From the NCBI GenBank assembly GCA_038363925.1, contig JAQQWL010000008.1:1240001-1304000 (forward strand): DNA of 64,000 nt, given 5' to 3'. The notes below the pieces were generated by a model, which worked only from the letters and a program-made list of their open reading frames with translations, did no database searches and was not told the DNA's origin. This DNA is from Apiospora phragmitis (taxonomy: Eukaryota > Ascomycota > Sordariomycetes > Amphisphaeriales > Apiosporaceae). The position numbers were made by a program, and so were the translations under genes. Positions 22,309 through 32,315 of the stretch are shown here, in pieces. Position 1 is the first letter of the stretch. Every line of letters starts with the position of its first letter.

Positions 22309-22806
22309 AGAAGTGATACACCGACTATGTAAATTTTGCTTACACCGACTATGTTTTGTCGACAGTTGCCAGTAGTTGCTAGGCACGATCCTTACGCTAC
22401 ACCTGTTTTTTGCCTTGTACCTGAAGTTTTTTAATGCATTCGCCTGGCCGGTACCGATAAGCGCATTTGGTGCTGCACCTCTTTTAGTATTAAGGGGCTA
22501 TCGATGAGAAGTGTATCGTGGTGATGTTTTTTTGGTGCTGCACCCTTTTCGGCGTTGCCCCTTTTCGGTGCTGTACCCTTTTCGGTGGTGAGTGGCAATC
22601 GATGCGAAGTGTATCGTGGTGATGTTTTTTTGGTGTTGCACCCTTTTTGGTGCTGCGCCCCTTTTGGTGTTGCCCCTTTCAGAGCGCTTGTCGGTGCCGG
22701 CTTCAAGTGAAACTTCAAGTACATACCTAAAAATAGGTGTAGCCTGAGAACCGTGCATGGCAGCCGCTGACAGCTGCTGATAATACATAGTCGGTGTATC
22801 ACTTTC
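22309..22806. mobile_element. Non-autonomous inverted-repeat element, 498 bp, 11-bp target duplication
   Basis: The ends carry an inverted repeat sharing AAGTGATACACCGACTATG (left 22311-22329, right 22804-22786). The direct repeat TCTTTTGGAAG flanks the element on both sides (22298-22308 and 22807-22817), as expected of a target-site duplication. An 11-bp duplication fits Mutator-like elements best; this is inference. The left end repeats TACACCGACTATGT a second time at about 22340. The interior holds two diverged copies of a unit of about 100 bp beginning ATCGATG, containing GTGTATCGTGGTGATG (22499 and 22599), and many short GGTGCTGCACCCTTTT-like repeats. There is no coding capacity. It lies 53 bp downstream of the tRNA gene. 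Confidence 0.6.
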
Positions 22807-22817
22807 TCTTTTGGAAG

Positions 22818-23592
22818 GTGCGCCTAGAAATAGAAGGAAGTTGCGACCGATGGACCGAGAGGTCCGGCGTTCATTCCGGGGTGTGGGCCGGCATTGCTTG
22901 CTTGCTCCTTCCCTTTCATGCATCCTAGACACTAGGATAGGTCTTGTCTTTTGATTTTTCTTTCTCTTTACTTTTCTTGATTTTAATTCGTTTGCTTCTC
23001 TCCTCGAGCTCCTGAAGCTCGTTTTATGATCACCTACCAAAGTGCCACGCGGGTGAATTCAAAGAAATTCTTCAAAGGTTAAATTTAAATGTTTTATTTC
23101 ACGCTCATTTGTTTTGTAAAAGGCGCATATGACGAGTGACCACCCCCGAAGAGGGCCGTGACTTAAAGAAAGAAGGCCCCGAGCATAAATGGCCACTTTG
23201 GATTGATCAGCATACTCAATAGCTCTCCCTCAACGGCTCAATCTGGAACCCTTGTCTATTCTACATTGATGTGTTGACCAGAAAGGTACGGGCGCAGACC
23301 ATCCCAACACCGCAATCCGATAGGTGTGTAAAACGCACAATGTCGCCGACACACTGCCAGACACCACGCGCGTTGGCATCACATATTCGACAGAGTGAGG
23401 CAAACCTCAGTCACAGAATAGCATCGCAACCCGGGCCAGTGATCCGTATGGATGACGCACGGGCTGTCGACGGTATAACACTGCGAAACGGTCGCGCATT
23501 AGCACTTTTGCCACCTTTTCTTATTTTCTTCTCTTTTTCTTTCCTTTTCCCGCCTCCTCGTACATAATGCTCGGACGCATGACGGTTTGGGT
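22818..23592. other. Intergenic region
   Basis: 770 bp of low-complexity, T-rich sequence with no supported gene. Confidence 0.4.
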
Positions 23593-23772
23593 TCAGAAAT
23601 GACACCAAGAAGTGATCAATGAGCTTTTCAGTCTTACCTCGTGGTGGGTATGGGTAACAAGGCCGCTATTCCGAGTTGGTATGGCCTCACTACCGCCGTT
23701 GGTGGTAGCGGGCATGGCGAGGGCCGTGGAAACCACTATGGCGAGTAGGAAAGAGATACCGCTGAAATGCAT
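23593..23772 (-). CDS. Putative small secreted protein (first exon)
   Basis: ATG 23772 opens with a strong signal peptide (MHFSGISFLLAIVVSTALAM) with a likely cleavage after ALA. PATTNGGSEAIPTRNSG and HTHHE follow. A GTAAGA donor right after HTHHE (about 23637) suggests an intron, and the following exon cannot be fixed. If unspliced the frame ends at 23593 with a 59-residue product. There are no cysteines in the visible mature part. A secreted or effector-like role is possible but rests only on size and signal peptide. Confidence 0.4.
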   Translation of the reverse strand: MHFSGISFLLAIVVSTALAMPATTNGGSEAIPTRNSGLVTHTHHEVRLKSSLITSWCHF

Positions 23773-24403
23773 GATGAGAAAGATGCCGGGCGGGGTACCT
23801 CTTGAAAGCGGCACTTGGGTTGACACGGAAATGGTATGTCGAGTGACGCGATTCGGAGTGGGCGACGGGGAAGCCTGGGCTGTTGGGAAGGAAACCTGAA
23901 CAGGTCGATCGAATATGAAGGCTTTATGAACCTCATTCTTCGGGCACTGGCAGACCCCAACGCATACTCCTGCCCTCTCGTGTAAAGCCACCCATCTTGT
24001 GATCGGGTGCAATTGCTGGCCTCTCCGTTGACTGTATCACCGATTCGCAAACACATGTTTATGTATACCATAGACCGATTGACACATTGGGCCGTTACAC
24101 CTTGGTATAACGAAAGCAAATGGGAGGCGGCGGATGCCTGCCCTGGGAGGTGCGACAGCGCATCCCCGGTCAACTTCGCAGCGTAAGGAGGAAACATGCC
24201 AATACCTAGCTTCGTTACTAATTTTACATGATATGAGCTCGTATAGATGATACATACAACCTGCCTCTCACGCTCTCCGGTCTCGTACAATTGCGATACA
24301 TCAATCTCCCCAGACAGTAAGTAACCCACCATAATCGAACGGGTGTAAGGTAGCTTTTTTACCTAATCAATATCCTTCAAAACTTCACCAATATTCCGAC
24401 TCC
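23773..24403. other. Intergenic region
   Basis: 630 bp between the putative secreted protein and the 3' end of the Rsm22-like gene. No gene is supported. Confidence 0.4.
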
Positions 24404-26869
24404 TTAGCAACTTCTTCCCCCCTTCGTCCGCCTTACGCCCCGCACCGAACCCTTACCGCCCAACAGACTCGTAGCCCCGCCCTCCGAGGCCTTGTAGATG
24501 CCACTCTCATCAGCGTCCAGGCTGATGACGCGCGCCTTGTCCCCATCGCGGGCCCGGCGGTCGCGCACGCCGCCGTCGCCCGACGCGACGCCGCCCTTGC
24601 CGAGCCGCACGGGACGCACGACGCGCGTCTTGGCGCCCAGGGCCCAGAGGTCGCCCCAGCGCGCCTTGCGCGCGTCGTGGTAGGCCTGCCTGCTGTAGCT
24701 TTTGGGCACCGTCCAGCGCTCGATGGTGCCTGAGGGCGTGCAGAGGTCCAGCGTGACGTGGCCGTGCCGCTTGATCGGCGGCAGGATGTTCCGGGGCAGT
24801 GAGAAGGGGTTGGGCGCCTCGTCGGCGGCTTCATAGCCGGCAAAGGCGGCAGCGGTCGAGTCTTCGCCTTGCGCCGGAGGCTGCGCCGGAGTGGGCGAAG
24901 TGGCAGTCATACCACGCTGGATGGCCACGAAGGAGAAGTCCACATCCTCGTGGTTGCGGTGGGTGGCACCAAGAACTCGTTGCAGGAAAGGCGGTCGAAT
25001 GAAACGCTGACTGAATCGGCAGAAGTCCTTACGGCCATGGGCAGTTCCAGGCTCCTGATACATGGGGCACTTCTTGTGGGTGGTGCAGGGCGCAATAATC
25101 ATGCCAGGTTCGCGAATGCGTCGGTTCTCAACAGGCATTTGGGCTTCAGGCTGCGGTTCGGACGTAGGAGACTCGATGAACTCGTCCAGTAGACGCTGGC
25201 GGACGTCAGCCACCGCTTCAAAGCCACGGGGATGGCCTTTCTCGAGGGTAATGAGAATGCCGCCCTCAGGTGATAACATCTCCCACAGGTTATCGATGAA
25301 TGCCCTGCGCTTGAAGTCGCTTTTCGCTGGCATAAGCTGATGAGAAGCAATGATAACATCGTAACACTTTCGTGGTTGTGGAATCTGACTGTCACTCATA
25401 TCCTCAGCGTCAACCCCGGAATGCAAGTAGTCGGGCAGACGCGGGAGGAACGTCGTGTTGTGCAGGAATCGAGAGATGCGATGGCGCAAATGGTCAGACC
25501 CCACAACCACCGTCTTCTTGCTGGGCGGTCCGAATGCTGCTTTCCCCTCTGTCCCGTGCAACAACTCCCACTCGGTCCGCAGCACCCGGTTCCACGCGAC
25601 CAAGCCAGCGCCTGCAGCACCAATATCGAGCACTCGCGGTCCTTCTCCGTCACCTCGAGCCATGAGACCATGCATCCACTCGCGGCCCATGCGCTTTCGC
25701 AGTTCCACGAGAATGCTCATCACAGAGGCATACATGCCAGGTAAATTGGTGGCCATGAATGTGTCGGCGTCAATTTCGCTCATGCGGTGGTGACCAGCCT
25801 CGACAGGGATGGGTTTCTGACCCTTGCTTCTACCTGACTGAGGCGTGGCGACAGAGTCCGGTAGACCACGGCCACCGTAGGTGCTCTCGGCAGCCGCTTG
25901 GACGTGCGTCAAGTCGGTACGTGCCAATAAGGCTGCGATGGGTTTGATAAGGCCGTTCTTGGGCAGATGTATGGTGCTGGGATTGCTCCTCCATTGGTTG
26001 GCCTTCGTGTAGGGATGAACGCGAACATTCGGGTCAAAGTCTGGATCGAACTCGGCATCCGCAACACCATCATCCTCTTCTTCCGGGTCTTCCTCCTCCT
26101 CTGGGTATTCTTCCTCTTCCAAAGGCTCCTCTTGCTCTTCCAGAGGGTCTTCCTCGGCCGGTTGCAAACTAGCTCGCTCAAAGTCCTTCTGGAGCTTCAT
26201 GAGCGCATCGAACTCGCGTTTGTTCTTGGCGACGACGCTGATGTAATCGATTCCAAGACCCGAGGGGATATTAGGCTCTTCAGCGCCCGCCTCCGTCGAC
26301 ACTTGTCCGTCGCCAGCCGGGACCTCTTCGTCGGCAGATCGTTGGAGGTGGTATGTGATCGACTCGGTCTCCCCATCTTCGTTTGTCCTGAGCAGAGTAT
26401 GCTTGGTTGGTTCGTAGATGTAATCGTCATGCGCCTCTTGCAAAAACGTCCTGTCAATGGGCATTCCCACATCTTCGGGTCGGGTTTCTCGCAAGGGTGG
26501 GCCGTAGAGGCGCGTGTACAGCTTTAGTTCGGCTTCGTCCAAGTAGTCTCGCGGTAGAGTGTCGCCGAACTGGGCTTTGGCCTGGCGCACTACTAGCTCG
26601 ATGTCGTCGGGCTTCTCTGTCGTCGAAACGGGCACATCGGGCGACGTCGACTCGGACGAATCTTCGCGGGCATCTTGTGCCAAGTTGCGCGTGAAGGCGA
26701 AGCTTCGAGTATAAGTGGCTGCACCAATTGCGTGGCGAGTCCTCGAGAGCCTCAATGCTGCGGGCTGTTGGGGCCGGATAGAGGTAGTGGCGAAGCCATG
26801 CTCAAACAAATTCAGTAGCTGCGCTCGGCACCGAGGGCACGCCTTCTGCGCATTCCTGGCTGCCAGCAT
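24404..26869 (-). CDS. RSM22: Rsm22-like mitochondrial ribosome assembly factor / 37S protein
   Basis: An intact, intron-less 821-residue protein of the Rsm22/METTL17 family, which binds the mitochondrial small ribosomal subunit. The first about 65 residues are Arg/Ala/Ser-rich and suit a mitochondrial presequence. A very acidic insert (about 240-267) precedes the conserved core. The SAM-type motif I RVLDIGAAGAG lies at 412-422, then YDVIIASHQL (503-512) and a motif-IV-like GGILITLEKGHPRGFEAV (536-553). Cys595, Cys601 and Cys617 (APC..KKCPMY...FCRFSQR) match the cysteines that in METTL17/Rsm22 coordinate a 4Fe-4S cluster. DVDFSFVAIQRG closes the fold. The C-terminus is basic and fungal-specific. 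With bS16m at 62 kb it is one of two mitoribosome genes here. Start codon 26869 (MLAARNAQK) is the only one giving the presequence. Confidence 0.88.
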   Translation of the reverse strand: MLAARNAQKACPRCRAQLLNLFEHGFATTSIRPQQPAALRLSRTRHAIGAATYTRSFAFTRNLAQDAREDSSESTSPDVPVSTTEKPDDIELVVRQAKAQFGDTLPRDYLDEAELKLYTRLYGPPLRETRPEDVGMPIDRTFLQEAHDDYIYEPTKHTLLRTNEDGETESITYHLQRSADEEVPAGDGQVSTEAGAEEPNIPSGLGIDYISVVAKNKREFDALMKLQKDFERASLQPAEEDPLEEQEEPLEEEEYPEEEEDPEEEDDGVADAEFDPDFDPNVRVHPYTKANQWRSNPSTIHLPKNGLIKPIAALLARTDLTHVQAAAESTYGGRGLPDSVATPQSGRSKGQKPIPVEAGHHRMSEIDADTFMATNLPGMYASVMSILVELRKRMGREWMHGLMARGDGEGPRVLDIGAAGAGLVAWNRVLRTEWELLHGTEGKAAFGPPSKKTVVVGSDHLRHRISRFLHNTTFLPRLPDYLHSGVDAEDMSDSQIPQPRKCYDVIIASHQLMPAKSDFKRRAFIDNLWEMLSPEGGILITLEKGHPRGFEAVADVRQRLLDEFIESPTSEPQPEAQMPVENRRIREPGMIIAPCTTHKKCPMYQEPGTAHGRKDFCRFSQRFIRPPFLQRVLGATHRNHEDVDFSFVAIQRGMTATSPTPAQPPAQGEDSTAAAFAGYEAADEAPNPFSLPRNILPPIKRHGHVTLDLCTPSGTIERWTVPKSYSRQAYHDARKARWGDLWALGAKTRVVRPVRLGKGGVASGDGGVRDRRARDGDKARVISLDADESGIYKASEGGATSLLGGKGSVRGVRRTKGGRSC

Positions 26870-27409
26870 CTTTAGGAAACAGCCAAGATCAAAACAACAG
26901 ATTGATACGAGGGTTTGCAGGAATAATTAATGATTCGGAGCAGAAGAGGTTCTGCGACCAGACAGAGAATTGTTAAATCTGCATGTTGGATGTGGCGGGG
27001 CCGATGGAGCTTTGTTAAGCTGAAAACCCCATTCTGCCATTGGTTTCTTTTTCGACGTGGGGTCCGTGCTAGCAGAGAGATCGTCGACTTCCAGAACCCG
27101 ATGGTGGGGGCGGTTGAGGGCACCGAATCGACGCTCCGCCGGCCAATGTGACGCCAATATGACCAGCATGGGAGTATTAGTGCATCCCATAGACGTGATT
27201 CTGATGCTATAGTCCTGAGAAGAAAAATGCAATCGGCCGTGAAGGGAAATCTAGGCCAGTTCAAGCACGCAAACGATACTATGCAGCGTAATAAGAGCTT
27301 TAAGTATGCAACACGGGATCGTGAATGGTCACGAGCTATGGAATCGAATACAGCCGCCGAATCAACCGAACTCCTTTACCACCAATTGTATCATCCCAGC
27401 AAAGATTGT
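26870..27409. other. Intergenic region
   Basis: 540 bp between two minus-strand genes. It holds the promoter of the Rsm22-like gene. Nothing else is seen. Confidence 0.4.
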
Positions 27410-28277
27410 TTAGCTACCGCCCAGGTCAGCCAGCGTCCTCACGCCACCAGTTGGACGTGCTGCTTCGCCCGGGCCCCCGACCTTCTTTCCGCCAGTTCCC
27501 CTGCCAAATACAGCGTTACTCGGTTTGTGTACATTGAAGTCGGAGTTCTCGGCAGCCTTGTAAGGATCGAACTAAGAAGAAGGGAAAACACGAATAGCGT
27601 TAGTGACATGAATTGCGGAAAGCGATCGCTGGCGTTTCATGGGTGAAGGAACGGGGCCTTGCTTACCGAGAATAGAGACACCCAGTAGAGGCCGAAAAAG
27701 GTCAAGATGGCGTTGAAGAGACCGAAGGAGCTGAATTTCCAAGGCCGTGAGAGTCTATGTCCGCCGCTGCCTCGGGATCCCGCGGCGCCGGGTCCGCCGA
27801 GCGTGCGGCCGGGGGTCTTGAAGACGGCGCCCTGGGCACCACCCCCCGGACCGGCCAGCTTGACGGCCTTCTCGACGCCGGCGGTCAGGGCGGGGGGGTT
27901 GGCGCCCTGTATGGTCTCGATGACGGAGCCGCTCTTGAAGATGAGGAAGGTGGGCATGGCGCGCACGCCGTGGGCGCTCGCGATGGGCTGCTGGTTGTCG
28001 ACGTTTACCTTGCAGAAGGTGATCTTGCCCGGCTTGGAGAACTTCGTTGACAGCGACTCGAACGTCGGCGCGACCATCTTGCAGGGTCCGCACCAGTCGG
28101 CATAGACTATTGTTTCCACGCCATCACATGTTAGAGAGGTTTGTTTGTTTGACACCCAGTGGCAAGAAGCGCATTGATTGTTGCTGGAGACTACGTACAG
28201 TCGGCGACCACTATGGTCGAGGAGCCCAGGATGCGTTGCCACTCGCCCTGGGAGGAAATGTTGACGGTCGCAGACAT
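27410..28277 (-). CDS. Thioredoxin with C-terminal membrane tail
   Basis: A disulfide oxidoreductase of the thioredoxin family. Exons are 28277-28199, 28106-27667 and 27571-27410, with GTACGT and GTAAGC donors, giving 226 residues in a clean frame. Splicing creates VVADFYADWCGPCKMVAP with the redox pair C32/C35. The conserved cis-proline is in GVRAMPTFLIFKSG, and the fold ends with EKAVKLA. A Gly-rich linker follows, then a hydrophobic segment (FGLFNAILTFFGLYWVSLFS) and a tail with FDPYKAAENSDFNVH. This extended form is longer than the about 105-residue cytosolic thioredoxin and is known from filamentous fungi. The single helix suggests tail-anchoring to an internal membrane, with the active site facing the cytosol; that topology is inference. 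Confidence 0.9.
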
Positions 28278-30872
28278 GTTGCGTGAGAGTCTCGTTTATT
28301 GCTTCGCGACAAGAGGATCGTTCGGACTTGAGGGAGCGTCGTGGCGTAGATTGGAGAGGGTTTGTTGTCGGTTGCGATGATGCCTAGAGCTGGTGGATTG
28401 CTAATGATAAAGCCGGTCCCGCCTCCAGATAAAGCTGAGGTGTCCACTAAACATATTGCCCCACCTCCGTGGTATATCCCCCCATAATTGAATATTCCTG
28501 GGCTGTGAATATTCATGGACTCGAAAATGTCATAATGTGCACACAACAGTTATATATACTAACAATTATGGATTTGAGGTACCCCATCCAACTGCAAATT
28601 TGTCGCCAAGATAGCCACCGTGGCTGTAGGTAATAAGAGTTCCCAGTCATCCTAGATAACTCCGCAGTATCTCTCGTCAAGCCTGAAAGGGGTGGTATTG
28701 GTGAGTGTGACATTGCTCGCGCTCGGTCCCCGACGCCGGTGCTGTACGTTCGTCCTCCCGGAAAGGGTGTCTCTATTTCGACGGCAGCACGGAAGGGGCC
28801 GTGGTGACTTACGAGAATGACTGTAGTGGCATCGATAATGTTGAAAAGTACAACAAAGCTGGCTCTATAAGAGTGTATTTGAAGTCCCGCTCGGGTCTGA
28901 GAATTCCATTCAGCCAGCACGATAGTTTTGAGTGGTCTTCGATGGAATTCGAACGGGGGTTAATACGTGACTGTCCTGAGTGTTGTTCCTTCTTGACCCG
29001 CATCGCCAAGTTGTGATGACACGCCTTGAATTACCTGGTGGTAATGTCAGCCGTATTCGAGTATCGTTTACCACCGTATGGGGGGGAAGGGATGCACCGT
29101 TACCAACCTACCTTGGCTTTAAGTATTTCAGATTAATACTTTTTCACTTCTCACGTTTTAGCACGGGAATCCTAACGTCTCCATAACCTGGAGAAATACT
29201 CCTAGGAGCGTTCAATGTCAGCCGTTTCCGTGTGTCAATGAGTATTAGAGGGCAGCCAACTTAAGTTGATTACCTTGAGGCATGTGAGATATACTGTAAA
29301 TCGAGGGAGGAAAGATTAAGTAAATAGCTATCATGATCGTACGGCCAGTTCTGACCTGGCGTATAGAAAACAAAAGGATCGGCTGTCTTGTCATCTATTA
29401 CGTGGAAGATAACGAACACATTGCAGTGCAAGAAGGTACTATAAATATAAACACCATTTCCCAGCCCCTCATCCATGATGATGAGCACGAATTCGTCCAC
29501 TCACTGTCCTCTGGTTGCTGGCCACCCACGACCTTGATTTGAATATTCCGACACGAGCTATCATCATTCTGGCAATCTTCGGCTGTGTCCATCTGATAAT
29601 CAATTTTGCTTAATATGGCTCTTCATGAACGACATGGGCAGCGTAGTCATCAATCTGCTGGCCGATTTCGGCGCGAAGCCTCCATTTCCTAATCATTACC
29701 AGCGACACACAAACATACCAAGCAGTTGTTGCTTGGCATGATGACGCTAGAGGGGCATTGCATCTGCCGTAAACCCGGAGATGAAACCAACCGTGGTATA
29801 TAAAACCTCACGCATTTACCAAGCATACATATAAGCGTATTCCAGGCTAATAGCCGACTAACGGCGGCGCCGAACCTGTCAGCGGCCTGGTCTCTTTGAC
29901 AAGCCGAATGTTCATTGCAATACAGTACTACATAAGGGAGCCAGCCTGCCAGCCCTCTCTACTAAGCTCCGTGCCGTCGATCATCGATCTTAGTGCTACT
30001 CGAGTCCAGCCAATCAGGCCATACCGGAGCACTGCCCCGCCATGCTGCTCTGAACCACAGGCCAGCCGCTAGTGACGACAGAGGGAGAGAGAGAACGGTC
30101 GCAATATGGCAGAGAATCAGGAAAGCTGGAGGCTGGGAAATTTAATGCACAGAATCGTCATAGCAAGATTTCAGGCTTGCGGCCCAATACCTGGTCTGCG
30201 GGAAAGCCACAAGGCTTGAAGGCTGGGGAGATGTCTCACCTGTTGCGAACCTTGTCATGGCGGAACGAATTCTCCTAGCGCCGTTGGGGAGAAGGGTTGG
30301 GCTGTACTACATAATATGAGACAAACAGGAACAAAGCAATCAAGGTTGTCAGGATGTGTCACTGCTAAGGGATTTGCATGAGAAGGGTCGAGCTTGACAG
30401 CTTTCCCCAGGTACAGTATATCCAAGGGATCGGTCGATCCCTGGATTGGAAGATCACCAGCGGAAGGTTTTCGAGAAGTGGATGCCGGCCGCTGATCCAA
30501 GCATGCGCGCCAAGGGTAGAAGCCGCCCGGTACAGCTCCTACGTCAGTATGCACGGCATCCGGCTCGCAAATGAATTTTGTCTGGACCACGCACACATGG
30601 CTACACACGCTACGCCTGCTGGCAAACGCGGCACAAAATCAACTTTCAACTTCAGGTGTTTGTGACGCTGTGACGAGTACACTCGTCATCATGACGGTGC
30701 CGGCCTTTTGAGAAAAAAAAATCTCTATGTGTACTTATATGACTCTGCCGGTGGTCAGTTGTATGTGGAAAAGGGGATTATCAATTCATCTTACCCTGAA
30801 AAGTGATTATTATACATATCATTTGATCCTAGTTATCAATAAATGCACAAAGCGTTACCCCAGCCAATCAAC
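28278..30872. other. Long intergenic region
   Basis: 2.6 kb lying between divergent genes (thioredoxin, minus; tetraspan protein, plus). Many short open frames occur but none shows motifs, codon continuity or splice support. No RIP signature and no inverted repeats were seen. A T-rich segment precedes the gene at 30873. Confidence 0.4.
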
Positions 30873-31582
30873 ATGTCCTACCTTGCCAAGTTCCGAGCCT
30901 CCAAGACGAACCGGATGCTCCAGAAGATTGCACGCATTCTGCAGTTCATCTCGGCCATCGTCTCGCTCGGCTTCTTCTCGACGCGTCTCAAGGCCATCCT
31001 GACCCGGAGCCACGACTATAACAAGTCCGATGGCGCGGTCGAGGGCATTTTAGCCGCCGCCTCCCTCTACAGTCTTCTCGCCACCCTCGCGCAGTTCGCC
31101 CTGAGGCACGGTGCTCCCAAGGTCCTGCGCTGGCTGCTCGTGCTCATGGATGTCCTCTTCATCGGCGGCTTCATCGCAGTCGCCGTCCTCACCCGCTCCA
31201 ACGGTGGCCCTTCCGGTGAGCACAAGGGAGCTTGCGCCAGACAGCTCGGTATCAATGGACTGGTACCGCAGCGTGTCCGTGACCAATTCCACTGCAGACT
31301 TCCCCTTGGCACCTTCGTATTGGCTATTATCAGCACGTAAGTCACCTCTCATGCCGCGTCATCATGACTACATTATTCGTATGAAAGCTCCACAATCACT
31401 GATAGTCATCTCTTTGCAGACTTCTACATGCTTTCACGGCCATCTTCCACGAGATCCACGACAAGGTCTCGAAACACAGAGCCTCTGACAACGAGAACTT
31501 GCACGACGAGGGCCCCGGTGCTCATGGCCACATGACTAAGGCGGAGAAGAAGCAGGCCAAGCGTAACGGTCTTGTCCACTAA
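30873..31582 (+). CDS. Small four-helix membrane protein (MARVEL-like layout)
   Basis: Two exons, 30873-31336 and 31420-31582, with a GTAAGT donor and TTTGCAG acceptor, give 208 residues. Hydrophobic helices are visible at ARILQFISAIVSLGFFSTRL (about 19-38), GILAAASLYSLLATLAQFAL (58-77), WLLVLMDVLFIGGFIAVAVL (86-105) and LGTFVLAIISTLLHAFTAIF (about 147-166). The spacing with a longer loop before helix 4 matches small fungal MARVEL-type tetraspan proteins, which shape plasma membrane domains. I cannot confirm the family from motifs. The C-terminal tail is charged (HDKVSKHRASDNENLHDEGP...KAEKKQAKRNG) and faces the cytosol by the positive-inside rule. ATG 30873 (MSYLAKFRASKTNRML) is preferred over 30843, which adds no helix. 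Confidence 0.75.
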
Positions 31583-32303
31583 GTTCCTCTGAGCTATTGA
31601 TACCCACGGGATTTTGTTTCCACATCCATACGAGGCATTCTGGCCATGAAACGGTAACCAAAATCGCGATGAAGTAATTACTATAGGTATATAAAGAAAA
31701 TTAATACATTAATGTCATGTTATATACACTTTTCGTGATGATTGACATGATTGTATTATCAGCCCCCAAGCACGGTGAGCGAGTAAACTGAGGTAACATC
31801 GTTAGATAATACGTCTGCATCTTATAGGTAAGTCTTATCGGAGACGAGGTCTGATGCATTTGTAATATCAACCTGGGAAGCGCGTGGCGCTAAAGACGTA
31901 TGACATGGAAATTTCTGATATTATTCGCATACTAAGTTGTCAAGTCTGAAGACAACAAGAAAAGGGAACGAAGAAGAAAGGGAGAAAAGAAAAACCGGAA
32001 AAGGAAAAGGAAGGATATTCAAAATGTATCAATAATGATAATGAATAACAAATGCTCCAGGAGATAGTAAATTTGTTTCGCTTCAGCAATTAACCTACTG
32101 CTATTAGATTTATTTTAGCTAACCTCATAAAAAGGAAAGTATACAATAGATACTAGGATAAAACATTAATATATTATATACATAATAAATCTTTTACTAA
32201 AAGCCTACACGGATGCGTCGTTACTTTAATTTGCGAACATAGTATATCGTTATAACAGTGTTTAGTAGTGGTGGGTCTAGAAAAAGGGGAATAACGATCT
32301 AAT
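31583..32303. other. Intergenic region bordering the LINE
   Basis: AT-rich but with normal CpA and TpG until about 32270, so it is largely outside the RIP zone. No gene is seen. The insertion target TACTTGAGTACT is at 32304-32315. Confidence 0.5.
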
Positions 32304-32315
32304 TACTTGAGTACT

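Noticed and set aside
22309..22806. Tandem repeats considered as a CRISPR array
   Set aside because: Repeat units are diverged and unequal, there are no regular spacers, and the genome is eukaryotic.
22498..23040. Minus-strand frame of 180 codons with repeating GCSTKKTSPRYTSHR-like text
   Set aside because: The periodicity comes from the tandem DNA repeats inside the inverted-repeat element, not from a protein.
28278..30872. Several open frames of 60-135 codons tested as genes
   Set aside because: None has splice support, motifs or coding-like continuity.
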